Shown here: positions 1-9,557 of the stretch, in pieces
How positions within the stretch are numbered: position 1 is the stretch's first letter
Layout of the letters: every line of letters starts with the position of its first letter
From: Eubacterium sp.
Lineage (GTDB): Bacteria > Bacillota > Clostridia > Peptostreptococcales > Anaerovoracaceae
Reading direction: 5' to 3'
NCBI GenBank assembly: GCA_017533915.1
Contig: JAFWHX010000015.1
Location: 62,001 to 126,000 of the forward strand
DNA: 64,000 bases
Notes under the pieces: generated by a model
Databases searched by the model: none
Seen by the model: only the letters and a program-made list of their open reading frames with translations
Told to the model about the DNA's origin: nothing
Program-made: the position numbers and the translations under genes

Positions 1-2109
1 CACCGTGGTGTTGACCGATTCAACATGGTCTCCGTCCGCCAGAAGTGTTTCATCATACGAATACTTATTATCTGTGAGTGACTGACCATCATATTCCTTC
101 TCGACATCATCAGCCTTGATGGTGATTTTACCGTCGAGTACTGTCAGTGTTCCATTTTCATATGTGATCTCATAGCTTCCTGTGACATCTTCATTACTGG
201 AATTCTTGATCACAGCATCACTTGGAACATTGGCGCTTGTTCCTACATCTGTCTGCGATCCAGTGATCGTTACACTCTCAACGCTGTCGCCTCCAGCAAG
301 TTCTGTATTGGTGAAGCTGTCTTTCGTAAGTGCTGTTCCATCTGATACTTTTGACGCGCTGTCTGCACGTATAGTGATCGATCTCGGAGTGACTTCCAGT
401 TCACCATTTTCATATGTGATCTCGTAATTATCTGTAACATCCTGATTCTGTGAGTTCTTGATCACAGCATTACTCGGCACATTGGCACTTTTACCTACAA
501 CAGTCTGAGAACCAGTGATCGTCAGTGAATCAATATAGTCACCATCTGCAAGGTCTGTATTATCATAAGTATTACAGGTCAGCGGCGTACCATCATAAAG
601 CTTGATATCATTATCAGCAGTTATCGTGAGCGGGATCTTGTCCCCACCCTTCGCATCTCCGTCGCCATTAAGCGTAAATGCACCGGCTAGTCCACCAGCA
701 AGAACATATACTGAAAATCCATCTGTACTGAACTTCACAGTATCATCCTTAGAAGTCACATCCATGATCTCAGGTGTTTTGTCCTTTGCATCTTCAAAGT
801 GGACGACACTGAGAGCTGTGTCTTCATCTATTTCTTCATCAGTCAATCTAATACTGACTTTCACCTTGCTGTCCGGCTGGAATTCTTCTTTTGTTTCCGG
901 ATCGATCAGCTTGATGTCGAAAGCACGAGCAAATAACAGCTCATCTGCGTCTTCATCAAGAGCGTCGGCAGTCTTCTCCACATAGTCCGTGTATGCTTTG
1001 CTCTTCTGTCCGATCTCTTCCGCCTGAAGAGTAACTGATTCAGCAAAATTGCCTGTAACAGTTATGATCGTCTTACCGGCCCTGGCTTCAAGTGTACGCG
1101 AAGCCATCTGTGATGTAACTACAAGAGAAAGAGTGCTGACAGGGTTCTGATTCTCTGCGCTCTCTGCCTTCTTCTGATAGTTATATTTAAACGTAACCGA
1201 ATCCTTAGCCTGATCCAGGCCGGCTTTTTTGTTTGTGAACCTTACGGCATCTTCGCCGTCTTTATAAGCCTTATCTTTGTCGTATGCTTTGTAGTAAAGA
1301 AGCTTTTTGTCAACGTCCTCTGACCTGTATACTGAAGCGTCCGCCGCGTAAGTATTCTTATCTAATTTCTTTGTATATTCTTCTGATCTCAGTGCTGCTT
1401 CTTCATATGAATAAGCGATCAGCGCGTTTTTATCGCTGATCTCCTTGTCAATAACAGCACCTTTCACAGTGATCTCTACAGGTTCTTCCGGAATATATAC
1501 TTTCCCGTTCTTATCAAAAAGTGTGATGTCGAGCGAGAAGAGGCCCTTCTCTTTATAGGTCTCCCCATCTTTTAATGAGATATATCCTGCTTCTGCTGTA
1601 GTTCCTTCCGGAAGCTTTCCGCTCACTGTGACTTCAAGGTCGATATCATCACCTTCTGAGTCAGCTTTTCTTCCTGTGAGAGATTTCCAGAAAGAATTAA
1701 CCCTCTTATACTCTTTAGTCTTCTTCTGTTCTTTATTATCTTTATAGAGCTCTTCTTTGATGAGCGTGGCTTTGATAACGCTCTTCTTCAGCTGCTCATC
1801 TTCTGTTTTGGTGGATGTATCGTCTTTCTTTTTCGGGGTTTTTGCATCTGAAGAACCGCCATCGGTCTTATCCTCTGGCGTTTTAGCGGTCTCATCTTTC
1901 TTTTCAGGTTTCTCGTCTTTGGCATCCTCTTTTTCTTCGGAAGGCTGCTCAGACTGAGGTTCGTCAGGAGCCGTCTCCTGTGCGCTCTCCTCTACCTGAT
2001 CAGTCTCGCCGGCAGCATAAACCGCGAGCATGCTCGCGTCAGTTATGCTCCCAGAGAAGACCATCATGGTTATCAGTAATAATGATAGTATTTGTTTTAG
2101 TCTCTTCAT
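1..2109 (-). CDS. Secreted surface protein with MBG/YDG-type repeats (3' end outside window)
   Basis: The gene starts at 2109 (ATG, preceded by AGGGTG) and runs off the left edge with no stop, giving at least 703 residues. Residues 1-33 form a signal peptide: basic KRLK, a hydrophobic core, and VYAA before the mature protein. A Lys/Glu/Asp/Pro-rich spacer follows to about residue 105, then beta-rich sequence. From about residue 510 come at least two tandem repeats of about 85 residues containing TITGSQT, NVPS/AVIKN and YEITYENG, the pattern of MBG/YDG repeats in Firmicutes adhesins. A sortase signal would lie outside the window. The gene follows the pilus operon in the same direction after 143 bp, so it may be a pilus-co-regulated adhesin, but that is inference. 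The family assignment is by pattern only. Confidence 0.8.
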   Translation of the reverse strand, partial: MKRLKQILSLLLITMMVFSGSITDASMLAVYAAGETDQVEESAQETAPDEPQSEQPSEEKEDAKDEKPEKKDETAKTPEDKTDGGSSDAKTPKKKDDTSTKTEDEQLKKSVIKATLIKEELYKDNKEQKKTKEYKRVNSFWKSLTGRKADSEGDDIDLEVTVSGKLPEGTTAEAGYISLKDGETYKEKGLFSLDITLFDKNGKVYIPEEPVEITVKGAVIDKEISDKNALIAYSYEEAALRSEEYTKKLDKNTYAADASVYRSEDVDKKLLYYKAYDKDKAYKDGEDAVRFTNKKAGLDQAKDSVTFKYNYQKKAESAENQNPVSTLSLVVTSQMASRTLEARAGKTIITVTGNFAESVTLQAEEIGQKSKAYTDYVEKTADALDEDADELLFARAFDIKLIDPETKEEFQPDSKVKVSIRLTDEEIDEDTALSVVHFEDAKDKTPEIMDVTSKDDTVKFSTDGFSVYVLAGGLAGAFTLNGDGDAKGGDKIPLTITADNDIKLYDGTPLTCNTYDNTDLADGDYIDSLTITGSQTVVGKSANVPSNAVIKNSQNQDVTDNYEITYENGELEVTPRSITIRADSASKVSDGTALTKDSFTNTELAGGDSVESVTITGSQTDVGTSANVPSDAVIKNSSNEDVTGSYEITYENGTLTVLDGKITIKADDVEKEYDGQSLTDNKYSYDETLLADGDHVESVNTTV

Positions 2110-2130
2110 TTTTATCACCCTGTCTTAGTA

Positions 2131-2180
2131 GCCTTGCTGCCCCGTGAAGCGACATACATCCAGATCGCTTTTCAGCAGGC
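2131..2180 (-). promoter_or_regulatory. Possible structured leader of the surface-protein gene
   Basis: On the minus strand this holds a nested hairpin. An outer stem pairs GCCTGCTG (2180-2173) with CAGCAAGGC (2139-2131, one bulge), and an inner stem pairs AAGCGA (2170-2165) with TCGCTT (2152-2147). It lies 20-70 nt before the start codon. I could not match it to a known riboswitch consensus. It may be a simple 5'UTR fold. Confidence 0.25.
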
Positions 2181-2252
2181 CGAACAGTTTATCAATAACT
2201 ATTACTTTTTTATTACCCCTATGTGATCCCAATACCCGATCAAAGCTATAAG

Positions 2253-2876
2253 TTATTCAAAATCCTCAATGCTTATGCCTTCTTTAGTCAATTCATCTTC
2301 TTCTGCCTCATCCTTCGGAAGAGCTGAGTCAGGAGTACCTCCTACCATAGTCTCAAAGAAAGTAGCAGTCAGATTGATATAGATAACGTTATTATCATTG
2401 AGTGAATAATTGATGTCGTCGACAAGACATCTGTATTCACCGTGTGTCAAGTCGCTTACCACGCCCACAGCATCATTGTAGCTCTTTGTTTCAAACTGAA
2501 GCGTAAATGTCCTTCTTATCTGATCTCCGTCCCTTGTGATCTCAGTGAATGAGATAGAATAGTCTGAAACTCCTCTCAGTACCTGGTTCAGGAAAGCCGT
2601 CTCCCTCTTGCTGTTGTTATAGCTCTCCATGCGTGATGTATCTTCGGAAATGTCCATCTCGTCCATTTCTTTTTCCATATTCTCCAGCTTCGCTATCTTG
2701 GCATTTGCAAGATCCAGATCAGCCTGGGCAATATCGGCTCTGCTCTTAAGCGTCGAGGTCATTTCTTCAGTAGTAACATATACAAACCGGTAATACAGAA
2801 GTCCGACCAGAAGTATCGAGAGTACAGCTATAAGGATCTTCTCAGATGTAGTGAATTCTCTGCTCATTATATTCAT
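2253..2876 (-). CDS. PilO-like type IV pilus assembly protein
   Basis: This 207-residue protein has a short cytoplasmic N-terminus, one membrane segment at about residues 14-32, a coiled-coil region (about 38-75) and a C-terminal alpha/beta domain. That layout and its position as last gene of a pilM-N-O set identify it as the PilO-like inner-membrane alignment component that would pair with the PilN-like protein. It ends in an acidic tail. Start 2876 is preceded by GGAGGTAG. The upstream gene ends 15 nt away, so they are co-transcribed. Sequence conservation in this family is weak, so the call rests on architecture and gene order. Confidence 0.7.
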   Translation of the reverse strand: MNIMSREFTTSEKILIAVLSILLVGLLYYRFVYVTTEEMTSTLKSRADIAQADLDLANAKIAKLENMEKEMDEMDISEDTSRMESYNNSKRETAFLNQVLRGVSDYSISFTEITRDGDQIRRTFTLQFETKSYNDAVGVVSDLTHGEYRCLVDDINYSLNDNNVIYINLTATFFETMVGGTPDSALPKDEAEEDELTKEGISIEDFE

Positions 2877-2890
2877 GATCTGCTACCTCC

Positions 2891-3496
2891 TTACTCTTCC
2901 GGTTCTGGCTGTTTCAGATAGATGACGAATGTGACAGCAACTTTACCGTCATCATTATCATCCTGCCCTTTTCTGGCTGAGGAAATTACGCATCTTTCAA
3001 CAATCGGCTTTTCCTCCAGCTCTACTGCCAGATCATTAAGTTCTCTAAGCGACGGGCCGTTCACCTCCAGGGTCATCGTATTGCCCGTCAGATTCCAGCT
3101 TTTCGAAACATTACCGCGTAGAAATGCTTTATCGATAAGCTTCATAGCTTTTACACGGTCTACCCTTCCAAGTTCTTCCTCGGTCATGCCGGACACTGTG
3201 TAATGTGCATATATATCATCTATCGCCTGAAGCTGTTCTATTTTACTATTAGCATCATCGATCTCTGACTCGATAGTCTGTAGTCTGTTCGCCTCTCTTA
3301 ACGTAGCGGTGATCCTGTCTACAACAAGGAACTTGCCAAGAACTACCATGATCAGAACTATTGCAAGGATCAGCGGCAGATTCCTCTGCAGCGAGAATAC
3401 CTTTTTCTTCTTTACCACAATATTAATGTAGTTTTTTGTAGGGACCTTGCCTTTATTAAGTTTAGGCAGATCTGGTACTTTCAGATTTATAGCCAT
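2891..3496 (-). CDS. PilN-like type IV pilus assembly protein
   Basis: This 201-residue protein has a basic cytoplasmic N-terminus (rich in Lys and Asn), a single transmembrane segment at about residues 40-58, a coiled coil (about 65-95) and a C-terminal ferredoxin-like region. This is the PilN layout: the N-terminus contacts PilM and the extracytoplasmic domain contacts PilO. It sits between the pilM gene and the pilO-like gene with short gaps (28 and 14 nt). The family is divergent, and architecture plus operon order are the main support. Confidence 0.72.
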   Translation of the reverse strand: MAINLKVPDLPKLNKGKVPTKNYINIVVKKKKVFSLQRNLPLILAIVLIMVVLGKFLVVDRITATLREANRLQTIESEIDDANSKIEQLQAIDDIYAHYTVSGMTEEELGRVDRVKAMKLIDKAFLRGNVSKSWNLTGNTMTLEVNGPSLRELNDLAVELEEKPIVERCVISSARKGQDDNDDGKVAVTFVIYLKQPEPEE

Positions 3497-3524
3497 TTGC
3501 AGTACTCCTTACGCAATACTCGCG

Positions 3525-4508
3525 TTATATCTCCAGTGTTATGCCGACAGCCTGCACAAATGTGTTGCATTCATTGATACGCTCTCCATCCGGCACCAGC
3601 TCAGATGCATTATGGAGGTCAGCATCAACAGTCTCATCTAAAGTGCTAACCAAAGCCTGATTTGCGGCACCGCCTCCACATAGCCAGAGGTTGTCAAGAA
3701 CACTTCCCTGGTTGCTGAACTGATAGAAATTGATAGCTCGTGTAAGCTCTACAGCCAGATTATCGTAAAATGATCTGCATTCTTCTGAGCTCAGGCAGTT
3801 CTCAAAATCATTCAATACATATGTATGCGCCAGATGCTTCTCAACACCGTACTTATCCGCGATGATATCATCAAGCTGTGACAGGCCCATATCAAATGCA
3901 CGAGTCGCAATATACTGGTCGCCCTTATACATATACATGGTTATAGAGCTGTATCCAAGATCCAGTATTCCGAACTCGTCTGTCACCTGTTTCAGGGTGT
4001 CGATCCTGCTTCTGATAAGGGAGATGTACGTGCATAATGCAGGGGCAGTCTTTACAAGCCTGAGACCTGCCTTCCTGAGCACTGTCTCTAATTCTTCGAC
4101 CAGGCTCTTCTCTACTCCTACCGCAAGCAGATGCAGATTCTCCTCATCACGATCTATCACAGCATAGTCAAAAGCATAGTTCTCGACTTCACTAGTAATA
4201 TAATCGTTGAATTCAAACGGCAGATTATAGGCGAGCTGTTCTTCTGTCATCAGAGGAACATCCACATTCTTCACATACACCAGATCACCTGGCAGTATCA
4301 CTGCCGCGCTGCCTGCTCTTATGCCACTTTCCTTCATCGTCTGGCTGATAAGTGTCGCCATCGTCTCCACGGAGATGAACCGGCTGTCCTGTATCAGATT
4401 TTCAGGCATGTCCGCATATGCGGTCTTCATGACTCTCCCATTGCTCACAAGCGCCAGCTTAAGCCTGTCGCTGCCAATGTCGATACCAAGTACTGTATTA
4501 CTGCTCAT
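3525..4508 (-). CDS. pilM: PilM, actin-like type IV pilus assembly ATPase
   Basis: The protein has 327 residues from ATG 4508, which follows GAGGAGAAA; an in-frame start 18 nt upstream would precede that site and is less likely. The N-terminus VLGIDIGSDRLKLA is the phosphate-1 motif of the actin/FtsA/PilM fold, and LDLGYSSITMYMY is the phosphate-2 region. PilM is a cytoplasmic scaffold that binds the PilN N-terminus and links PilB to the membrane subcomplex. The gene starts 10 nt after the prepilin peptidase gene. Confidence 0.85.
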   Translation of the reverse strand: MSSNTVLGIDIGSDRLKLALVSNGRVMKTAYADMPENLIQDSRFISVETMATLISQTMKESGIRAGSAAVILPGDLVYVKNVDVPLMTEEQLAYNLPFEFNDYITSEVENYAFDYAVIDRDEENLHLLAVGVEKSLVEELETVLRKAGLRLVKTAPALCTYISLIRSRIDTLKQVTDEFGILDLGYSSITMYMYKGDQYIATRAFDMGLSQLDDIIADKYGVEKHLAHTYVLNDFENCLSSEECRSFYDNLAVELTRAINFYQFSNQGSVLDNLWLCGGGAANQALVSTLDETVDADLHNASELVPDGERINECNTFVQAVGITLEI

Positions 4509-4518
4509 TTTCTCCTCT

Positions 4519-5310
4519 CTATCCAATCAGCCCCAGATACCAGTTGATCAACGGATCCCCTGCGAACAGGACCACCACTGACGCTGCCGCTATCCACGGG
4601 CCAAAAGGAAACTCCTTCTTATTATCTAATTGCGATATTAAACCAATATTAAAAACTAAACCTGTTATGCAGGACAGTATCAGAACAAACAGTGTCCCGA
4701 CAAACCCGAAGTATAGTCCTGCTACGAATAGAAGCTTTATATCTCCTCCCCCAAGACTGTCCTTCTTAAGGATATGATCCATAAGAAGAGACAATCCGAG
4801 TATTGCAGCTCCAAATGTGAATGCCGCTGCCACGTGCATCATTATCTCATGTCCGCTGTATAGTACCGGAGCAGTTACTGCCCACGCGCCAATAGCGATC
4901 ACATGACAACTGTCCGGTATCGTCATTGTGTCCAGGTCAGTAAGTGTGAGAAGATATAATACAGCCAGGAACACATAATTCCTCAGGCAGAGCACTGTCA
5001 AATCGAATCTCAGGATACAAGCTACGCTTATCACCGCGAATATCAGCTCTACCAAAGGATATCTGGCTGATATCTTCTCATGACAGTATCTGCATTTCCC
5101 GCCGAGCATCACCCAGCTTACGATCGGGATCAGATCCATCCAGCCAAGCTCATGGCCGCAACTCATGCAGTGGCTCCTGCCTTTTACAAATGATTCCCCG
5201 TTCCCTAAACGTATAGCAGTACAGTTAAGGAACGATCCCATGCAGGCGCCAAAGACGAAAGCAACCACAATACAGTATGCAAGTATCAGGCTGCTGTCAT
5301 ATATGCTCAA
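4519..5310 (-). CDS. pilD: Prepilin peptidase / N-methyltransferase (A24 family)
   Basis: This 263-residue integral membrane protein has about eight hydrophobic segments. It cleaves the class III leader of prepilins and methylates the new N-terminal residue. Two zinc-type pairs, HCMSCG and KCRYCH (about residues 46-77), mark the bifunctional form. The two aspartates of the aspartic protease occur in LTDLDTMTIPD and in GGGDIKLLF. Its substrates are presumably the two pilins encoded at 11.5-13.1 kb, whose leaders end in G-FTLAELL. It belongs to the pil operon. Confidence 0.93.
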   Translation of the reverse strand: MSIYDSSLILAYCIVVAFVFGACMGSFLNCTAIRLGNGESFVKGRSHCMSCGHELGWMDLIPIVSWVMLGGKCRYCHEKISARYPLVELIFAVISVACILRFDLTVLCLRNYVFLAVLYLLTLTDLDTMTIPDSCHVIAIGAWAVTAPVLYSGHEIMMHVAAAFTFGAAILGLSLLMDHILKKDSLGGGDIKLLFVAGLYFGFVGTLFVLILSCITGLVFNIGLISQLDNKKEFPFGPWIAAASVVVLFAGDPLINWYLGLIG

Positions 5311-5368
5311 TAGTCATGCTCCTAATTTCTGTTTACATTAATTTCTATATATTGCTCTGCCCGGATAA

Positions 5369-5385
5369 GCGAGCATGCTCGCGTC
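5369..5385. repeat. 17-bp repeat containing palindrome GCGAGCATGCTCGC
   Basis: This 17-mer is a perfect 14-bp palindrome plus GTC. It lies in the pilC-pilD intergenic gap and is identical to 2024-2040, inside the surface-protein gene, where the palindrome extends to 16 bp (2023-2038). A one-mismatch copy is at 14677-14693, and a 13-nt part recurs at 21832-21844. Confidence 0.6.
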
Positions 5386-5395
5386 TGTTTTCTCT

Positions 5396-6616
5396 TTAAA
5401 GTCCGTTGTAGATCGAGAACATGGCAATATATATTGCTATAACGATATATCCGGCTATAGCTCCCATGAATATCAAAGTAGCCGGTTCAAGTTTAGCGAG
5501 TGCAGCAGCGGTCGCTGCCTCAAGTTCAGTGTCATAGTACTGAGCAGTCATGCCGAGAGTATTCTCCAGCTCTCCACTTTCCTCGCCTACTGCAGTCATG
5601 TCGACAAGAATATCCGGGAGACATCCGGAGTTCCTCAAGCTGCCTCCAAGCGTATGACCTGTCTCAAGTTCTGCAACTATCTTTTCCACTTCAGAGCCTA
5701 TGTAATAATTCGATATAGCTCTTGAAGTTATGCCTACAGCTTTTGTCATTGGAAGACCAGCTCCAAGCATCATTGCCATGGTGTTTGCGAACTGACTTGA
5801 TGCATTAAGCATATTAATGTTACCCAAAACCGGAAGCTTAAGTGCGATCTTCGCAAGCCTCATTCTTCCATCTTCAGTATTGCCATATAATTTCAGCGCT
5901 ATCGCAGCTACGATCATCAATATTGCAATGATGAGCCACGACTTCCTGAAGAAATTGGAAATAATGATCAGCGACATGGTTATCGCAGGCATGTTATTGC
6001 CCTGTGCTTCAAAAATAGCCATGAAAGTAGGAACTACTTTCACCATGAGCACCATGACTACAATGATAGCCAATATGATAACAAATGTCGGGTAGATCAA
6101 TGCTCCCCTGACTTTACCCTTCAGCTTGAGCTGCTTGGTGAAATGGTCGCTTGCGGACTGGAATGCAGTATCCAGATTGCCGGCTTCTTCACCCGCATGA
6201 ATAGTCTCTAGGAAAGTTATCGGCAGGATCTTTCTTCCTCTGTCCGCAAAGCTCGCAGAAAGCGAACGTCCAGCTTCCACATCATCCGCGACCTGTTTCA
6301 GCAACTTCTTCAGAGTATTATCTGTCATTTTATCACTGATCAGCTGCACAGTCCTCGCGATAGGGATACCTGCTTTAAGTATCACTGCAAACTGGCTGCA
6401 CATCAAAGTGAACGCCTTATAGTTCAGACGATTGCCGTTGATATCTGTCGCAAGGAATGTCGATTTCCTGTCCTGCTCCTTTTCCGGTGCTATCTGGACT
6501 ACTATAGGATAATTCTGTTTGATCCTGTTCACGGCGTCCATCTGATTGACGCCCTCGATCACTCCGCTGATCTTCTTCCCGTCTTTTGATAAAGCTGTAT
6601 ATTTAAAAGTATCCAC
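5396..6616 (-). CDS. pilC: PilC, type IV pilus platform protein
   Basis: The protein has 406 residues, the usual length for the GspF/PilC family. It contains two homologous cytoplasmic helical domains (about residues 65-190 and 270-395), each followed by membrane segments. Family signatures include FTLMCSQFAVILKAGIPI, ETIHAGEEAGNL and the repeat copy TAVGEESGELE. It is the inner-membrane platform on which PilB and PilT act. The neighbours are pilT (10 nt upstream) and pilD (85 nt downstream, a gap that holds the palindromic 17-mer). Confidence 0.95.
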   Translation of the reverse strand: MDTFKYTALSKDGKKISGVIEGVNQMDAVNRIKQNYPIVVQIAPEKEQDRKSTFLATDINGNRLNYKAFTLMCSQFAVILKAGIPIARTVQLISDKMTDNTLKKLLKQVADDVEAGRSLSASFADRGRKILPITFLETIHAGEEAGNLDTAFQSASDHFTKQLKLKGKVRGALIYPTFVIILAIIVVMVLMVKVVPTFMAIFEAQGNNMPAITMSLIIISNFFRKSWLIIAILMIVAAIALKLYGNTEDGRMRLAKIALKLPVLGNINMLNASSQFANTMAMMLGAGLPMTKAVGITSRAISNYYIGSEVEKIVAELETGHTLGGSLRNSGCLPDILVDMTAVGEESGELENTLGMTAQYYDTELEAATAAALAKLEPATLIFMGAIAGYIVIAIYIAMFSIYNGL

Positions 6617-6626
6617 TGGATCCCCC

Positions 6627-7676
6627 TTAACAGTTCTTCTTTACATAATCTTTCTCATGAGCATACTCTACTGCGATGTCCTTGCTTATCTGCCCTGACC
6701 TGACGAGCTTTACGAGCGCCTGGTCCATGGTCTGACCGCCTATAGCGGCACTTGTCGCTACCGCGTTCTGGATCTGCGGCGTATTGCCGTTCCTGATCAG
6801 ATTTCTAACAGCGTCTGTTACTATCATCAGTTCTGCTGCAAGAGCTCTTCCTCCCATTTTCTTTGGAAGGAGCTGCTGTGATATTACCGCCTGCATGCAC
6901 GTAGAAAGCTGCAACCTGATCTGTGTCTGCATACCTTCCGGGAATGTTTGCACGATACGGTCGATAGAATCCGCAGCGCTGCCTGTATGTAGTGTACCGA
7001 ACACCAGATGTCCGGTCTCAGCTGCTGTTATCGCGGTCTCTATCGTTTCCTTGTCACGCATCTCACCGATGAGGATCACGTTAGGGTCCTCACGGAGGCT
7101 CGCTCTCAACCCTGATGCAAATGAACCTGTGTCTTTGCCCACTTCTCTTTGGTTGATCGCCGCCTTGTCTGGCTTATACAGATACTCGACAGGATCTTCA
7201 AGCGTTACTATATGGCAGTTCTTGGTGTGATTGATATAATCGATCATCGCAGCAAGTGTAGTTGATTTACCGGAGCCAGTCTCTCCTGTTACGAGCACGA
7301 TCCCTTTGTGCAGGTTAGGAAGATCCAGCGCCGCCGGCGGAAGTCCAAGCACCTTTAGATCAGGTATCGTATCCGACAAAAGCCTGAGTGCTGTAGACGG
7401 CACGCCCTGCTGCTTGAAAATATGGATACGGCAGCGGTTATCGGCATATGTCTCAGCGGCATCGAGCTCGCCTACTTTCTCAAATTCCGCATACGCCTCT
7501 GGCGTCTTTGCCTGTTCTTTCGCATATTCTATACATTCCTCCTTGGTAAGCGGAGCATCAGACATGTTCCTGAGCTCACCATCCACCCTGTACTTTGGTG
7601 GAAGTCCGCAGATCAGATGGATATCTGACGCGCCGTCTGCTTTTGCTTTCGCTACCAGCTGCTCTATAGTCAGCAT
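6627..7676 (-). CDS. pilT: PilT, type IV pilus retraction ATPase
   Basis: I take ATG 7676 (after AAGGAGG), giving 349 residues; a longer reading to 7721 would pass through that ribosome-binding site. The Walker A motif is GETGSGKST, followed by the Asp-box/Walker B region (NVILIGEMRD) and the His-box (GHLVFGTLHTGSA). The C-terminal AELMI motif (AAELMIVTDAVRNLI), characteristic of PilT retraction motors, is present. The protein is a hexameric cytoplasmic ATPase. Its presence suggests a retractable pilus and possible twitching motility. Confidence 0.95.
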   Translation of the reverse strand: MLTIEQLVAKAKADGASDIHLICGLPPKYRVDGELRNMSDAPLTKEECIEYAKEQAKTPEAYAEFEKVGELDAAETYADNRCRIHIFKQQGVPSTALRLLSDTIPDLKVLGLPPAALDLPNLHKGIVLVTGETGSGKSTTLAAMIDYINHTKNCHIVTLEDPVEYLYKPDKAAINQREVGKDTGSFASGLRASLREDPNVILIGEMRDKETIETAITAAETGHLVFGTLHTGSAADSIDRIVQTFPEGMQTQIRLQLSTCMQAVISQQLLPKKMGGRALAAELMIVTDAVRNLIRNGNTPQIQNAVATSAAIGGQTMDQALVKLVRSGQISKDIAVEYAHEKDYVKKNC

Positions 7677-7725
7677 TCCGATTCCTCCTTCATGCCTGAT
7701 CGGCATTCTGAGCAGAAACAATTAA

Positions 7726-9453
7726 CTAAATATCTTCGTAAACTACTCTCAGAACTTCGTCTGTGGTGGTAATACCCTGTTCTACAAGGTTGATCGCGCT
7801 CTGCTTGAGCGATACGAAGCCGCTCGCAGGGTCAGTCAGCATAGTCTCTATAGCTTCTCTCCCGGCTCCTTTAGCGACCATACGTCTGACTTTTATGCTG
7901 AGCGGGAATATCTCGAATACTCCAGTCCTTCCTCTGTAACCTGTATCAAAGCACTTAGGACAACCTTTGCCTTTATAGAACACGCGGTTAGGGTCATATT
8001 CAAGTCCGAGGCTTTGCTGCTCTTCTTCAGATGGATGATATGGCTCCTTGCAGTCCGGACATACCTTACGGACAAGTCTTTGTGAGAATACACCCTTGAC
8101 TGCGCTTGCCACGAGGTACGGCTCCACACCCATATCTACAAGACGCTCAATCGTACCGATCGCATCGCTTGTATGGATAGTGGACAGTACCACATGACCT
8201 GTAATAGCAGATCTCATCGCGATCTCCGCTGTTTCACCGTCACGTATCTCACCTACGCAGATGATATCAGGGTCCTGTCTCAAGATCGATCTGAGACCTG
8301 TAGCAAAAGTCATCCCGGTCTTTTCGTTTATCTGCACCTGATTGACTCCGTCGACGTTATACTCTACTGGGTCTTCCAGAGTAACCAGATTTACTTCCCT
8401 TGTATTAAGTTCATTTATCATGGAGTACATGGTCGTAGTCTTTCCGCTTCCTGTAGGACCTACGATAAGTATTACGCCATTCTTGACTTTTATAAGCTTT
8501 TCGTATTTCTTAAGATCATCCGGCTGGAGGCCTATAGCGTCACGGCCAAGATTACCGGTCGTTTTATCGAGAAGTCTGGCTACGATCTTTTCACCATAGA
8601 CAGTAGGAAGAGTCGATACACGTACGTCGATGTCTTTGTTCTTTATACGCACGTTGAAACGTCCATCCTGAGGCACGCGGCGCTCCGCGATATCAAGATT
8701 CGCCATGACTTTGATCCTGGCGATCACAGATGATTGGAGCTCACTTGGAACTGTCAGGATATCTCTAAGAAGACCATCTATACGCATACGCACTGACAGC
8801 TGCTCTTCGCGAGGCTCGATGTGGATATCGCTGGATCTCTCTGTAACAGCTCTCTCCAGGATAGAGTTCACAAGTCTGATTGCAGGTGCCTGGCTCGCGC
8901 TATCTTCGCCAATAAGCGTAGACGCTGCGATGTTGTCAGTAGAGGCGCCTTCATTTTCTGACATGGCAAACTCTTTTTTCATCTCTTCGATCGCCTTGGC
9001 AGCTCCGACATTACCATACAATACCTGTATAGCCCTGTCGATCGAATCTGCAGTCGCGATCATCGGAACGACCTTCTTCTTTACGACTTTCCTGACTTCC
9101 TCTATAGCATAAAAGTTCAGTGGGTCGCTCATCGCCAGGTAGAGCTCATCTCTTATCAGCCTTACAGGAACGACCTGATACTGCTTTGCGATATTCTGAG
9201 GAACTACCTGAGCAAGCTCCGTAGGGATCGTGATCTTATTCAGATCCACGAACTCCACGCCGAGCTGCATCTGAAGAGCTTCAATCATCTCCATTTCGGT
9301 GATCATTCCCGCTTCCTGGAGCACTGTACCGAGACGTTTGCCGGTTCCTTTTTGTAGCTCCAGCCCTTTGGCGAGTTCTTCTTCCGTAAGAAGACCCGCA
9401 GAGACCAAAAGGTCTCCCAGTCTTAAATTCTTTGTCGATGCTGCGTTTTTCAT
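7726..9453 (-). CDS. pilB: PilB, type IV pilus extension ATPase with c-di-GMP-binding MshEN domain
   Basis: The protein has 575 residues. Residues 10-60 contain two successive RLGxxL...GxxxxxxxxxxLxxQ motifs (starting RLGDLLV and RLGTVLQ), the bipartite c-di-GMP-binding signature of MshEN domains. The motor core follows, with Walker A GPTGSGKTTT, Walker B region DIICVGEIRDGET and His-box. A zinc-binding tetracysteine (CPDCKEPY ... CPKCFDTGY) lies near the C-terminus, as in PilB and GspE. It powers pilus extension. It is the first gene of the operon. A diguanylate cyclase gene ends about 310 bp upstream, so direct c-di-GMP control of assembly is a reasonable inference. Confidence 0.96.
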   Translation of the reverse strand: MKNAASTKNLRLGDLLVSAGLLTEEELAKGLELQKGTGKRLGTVLQEAGMITEMEMIEALQMQLGVEFVDLNKITIPTELAQVVPQNIAKQYQVVPVRLIRDELYLAMSDPLNFYAIEEVRKVVKKKVVPMIATADSIDRAIQVLYGNVGAAKAIEEMKKEFAMSENEGASTDNIAASTLIGEDSASQAPAIRLVNSILERAVTERSSDIHIEPREEQLSVRMRIDGLLRDILTVPSELQSSVIARIKVMANLDIAERRVPQDGRFNVRIKNKDIDVRVSTLPTVYGEKIVARLLDKTTGNLGRDAIGLQPDDLKKYEKLIKVKNGVILIVGPTGSGKTTTMYSMINELNTREVNLVTLEDPVEYNVDGVNQVQINEKTGMTFATGLRSILRQDPDIICVGEIRDGETAEIAMRSAITGHVVLSTIHTSDAIGTIERLVDMGVEPYLVASAVKGVFSQRLVRKVCPDCKEPYHPSEEEQQSLGLEYDPNRVFYKGKGCPKCFDTGYRGRTGVFEIFPLSIKVRRMVAKGAGREAIETMLTDPASGFVSLKQSAINLVEQGITTTDEVLRVVYEDI

Positions 9454-9557
9454 CTTTAACCCTTTGACATGATAAATCTGAACTATTTACTGTTATTCCA
9501 TTTATCTGCCCAGCTTGTCTTTGACATGTATATACCAAAAACTATTATTTTGTACGC

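Noticed and set aside
2110-2252. c-di-GMP riboswitch upstream of the surface protein
   Set aside because: A nested hairpin with GGGGCAGCAAGGC looked suggestive, but the GEMM-I core (GGGCAAAC, GACGCAAAGCC) and the class II core are absent.
8173-8733. Plus-strand gene opposite pilB
   Set aside because: It is a shadow frame of a well-supported ATPase gene and lacks any family match.
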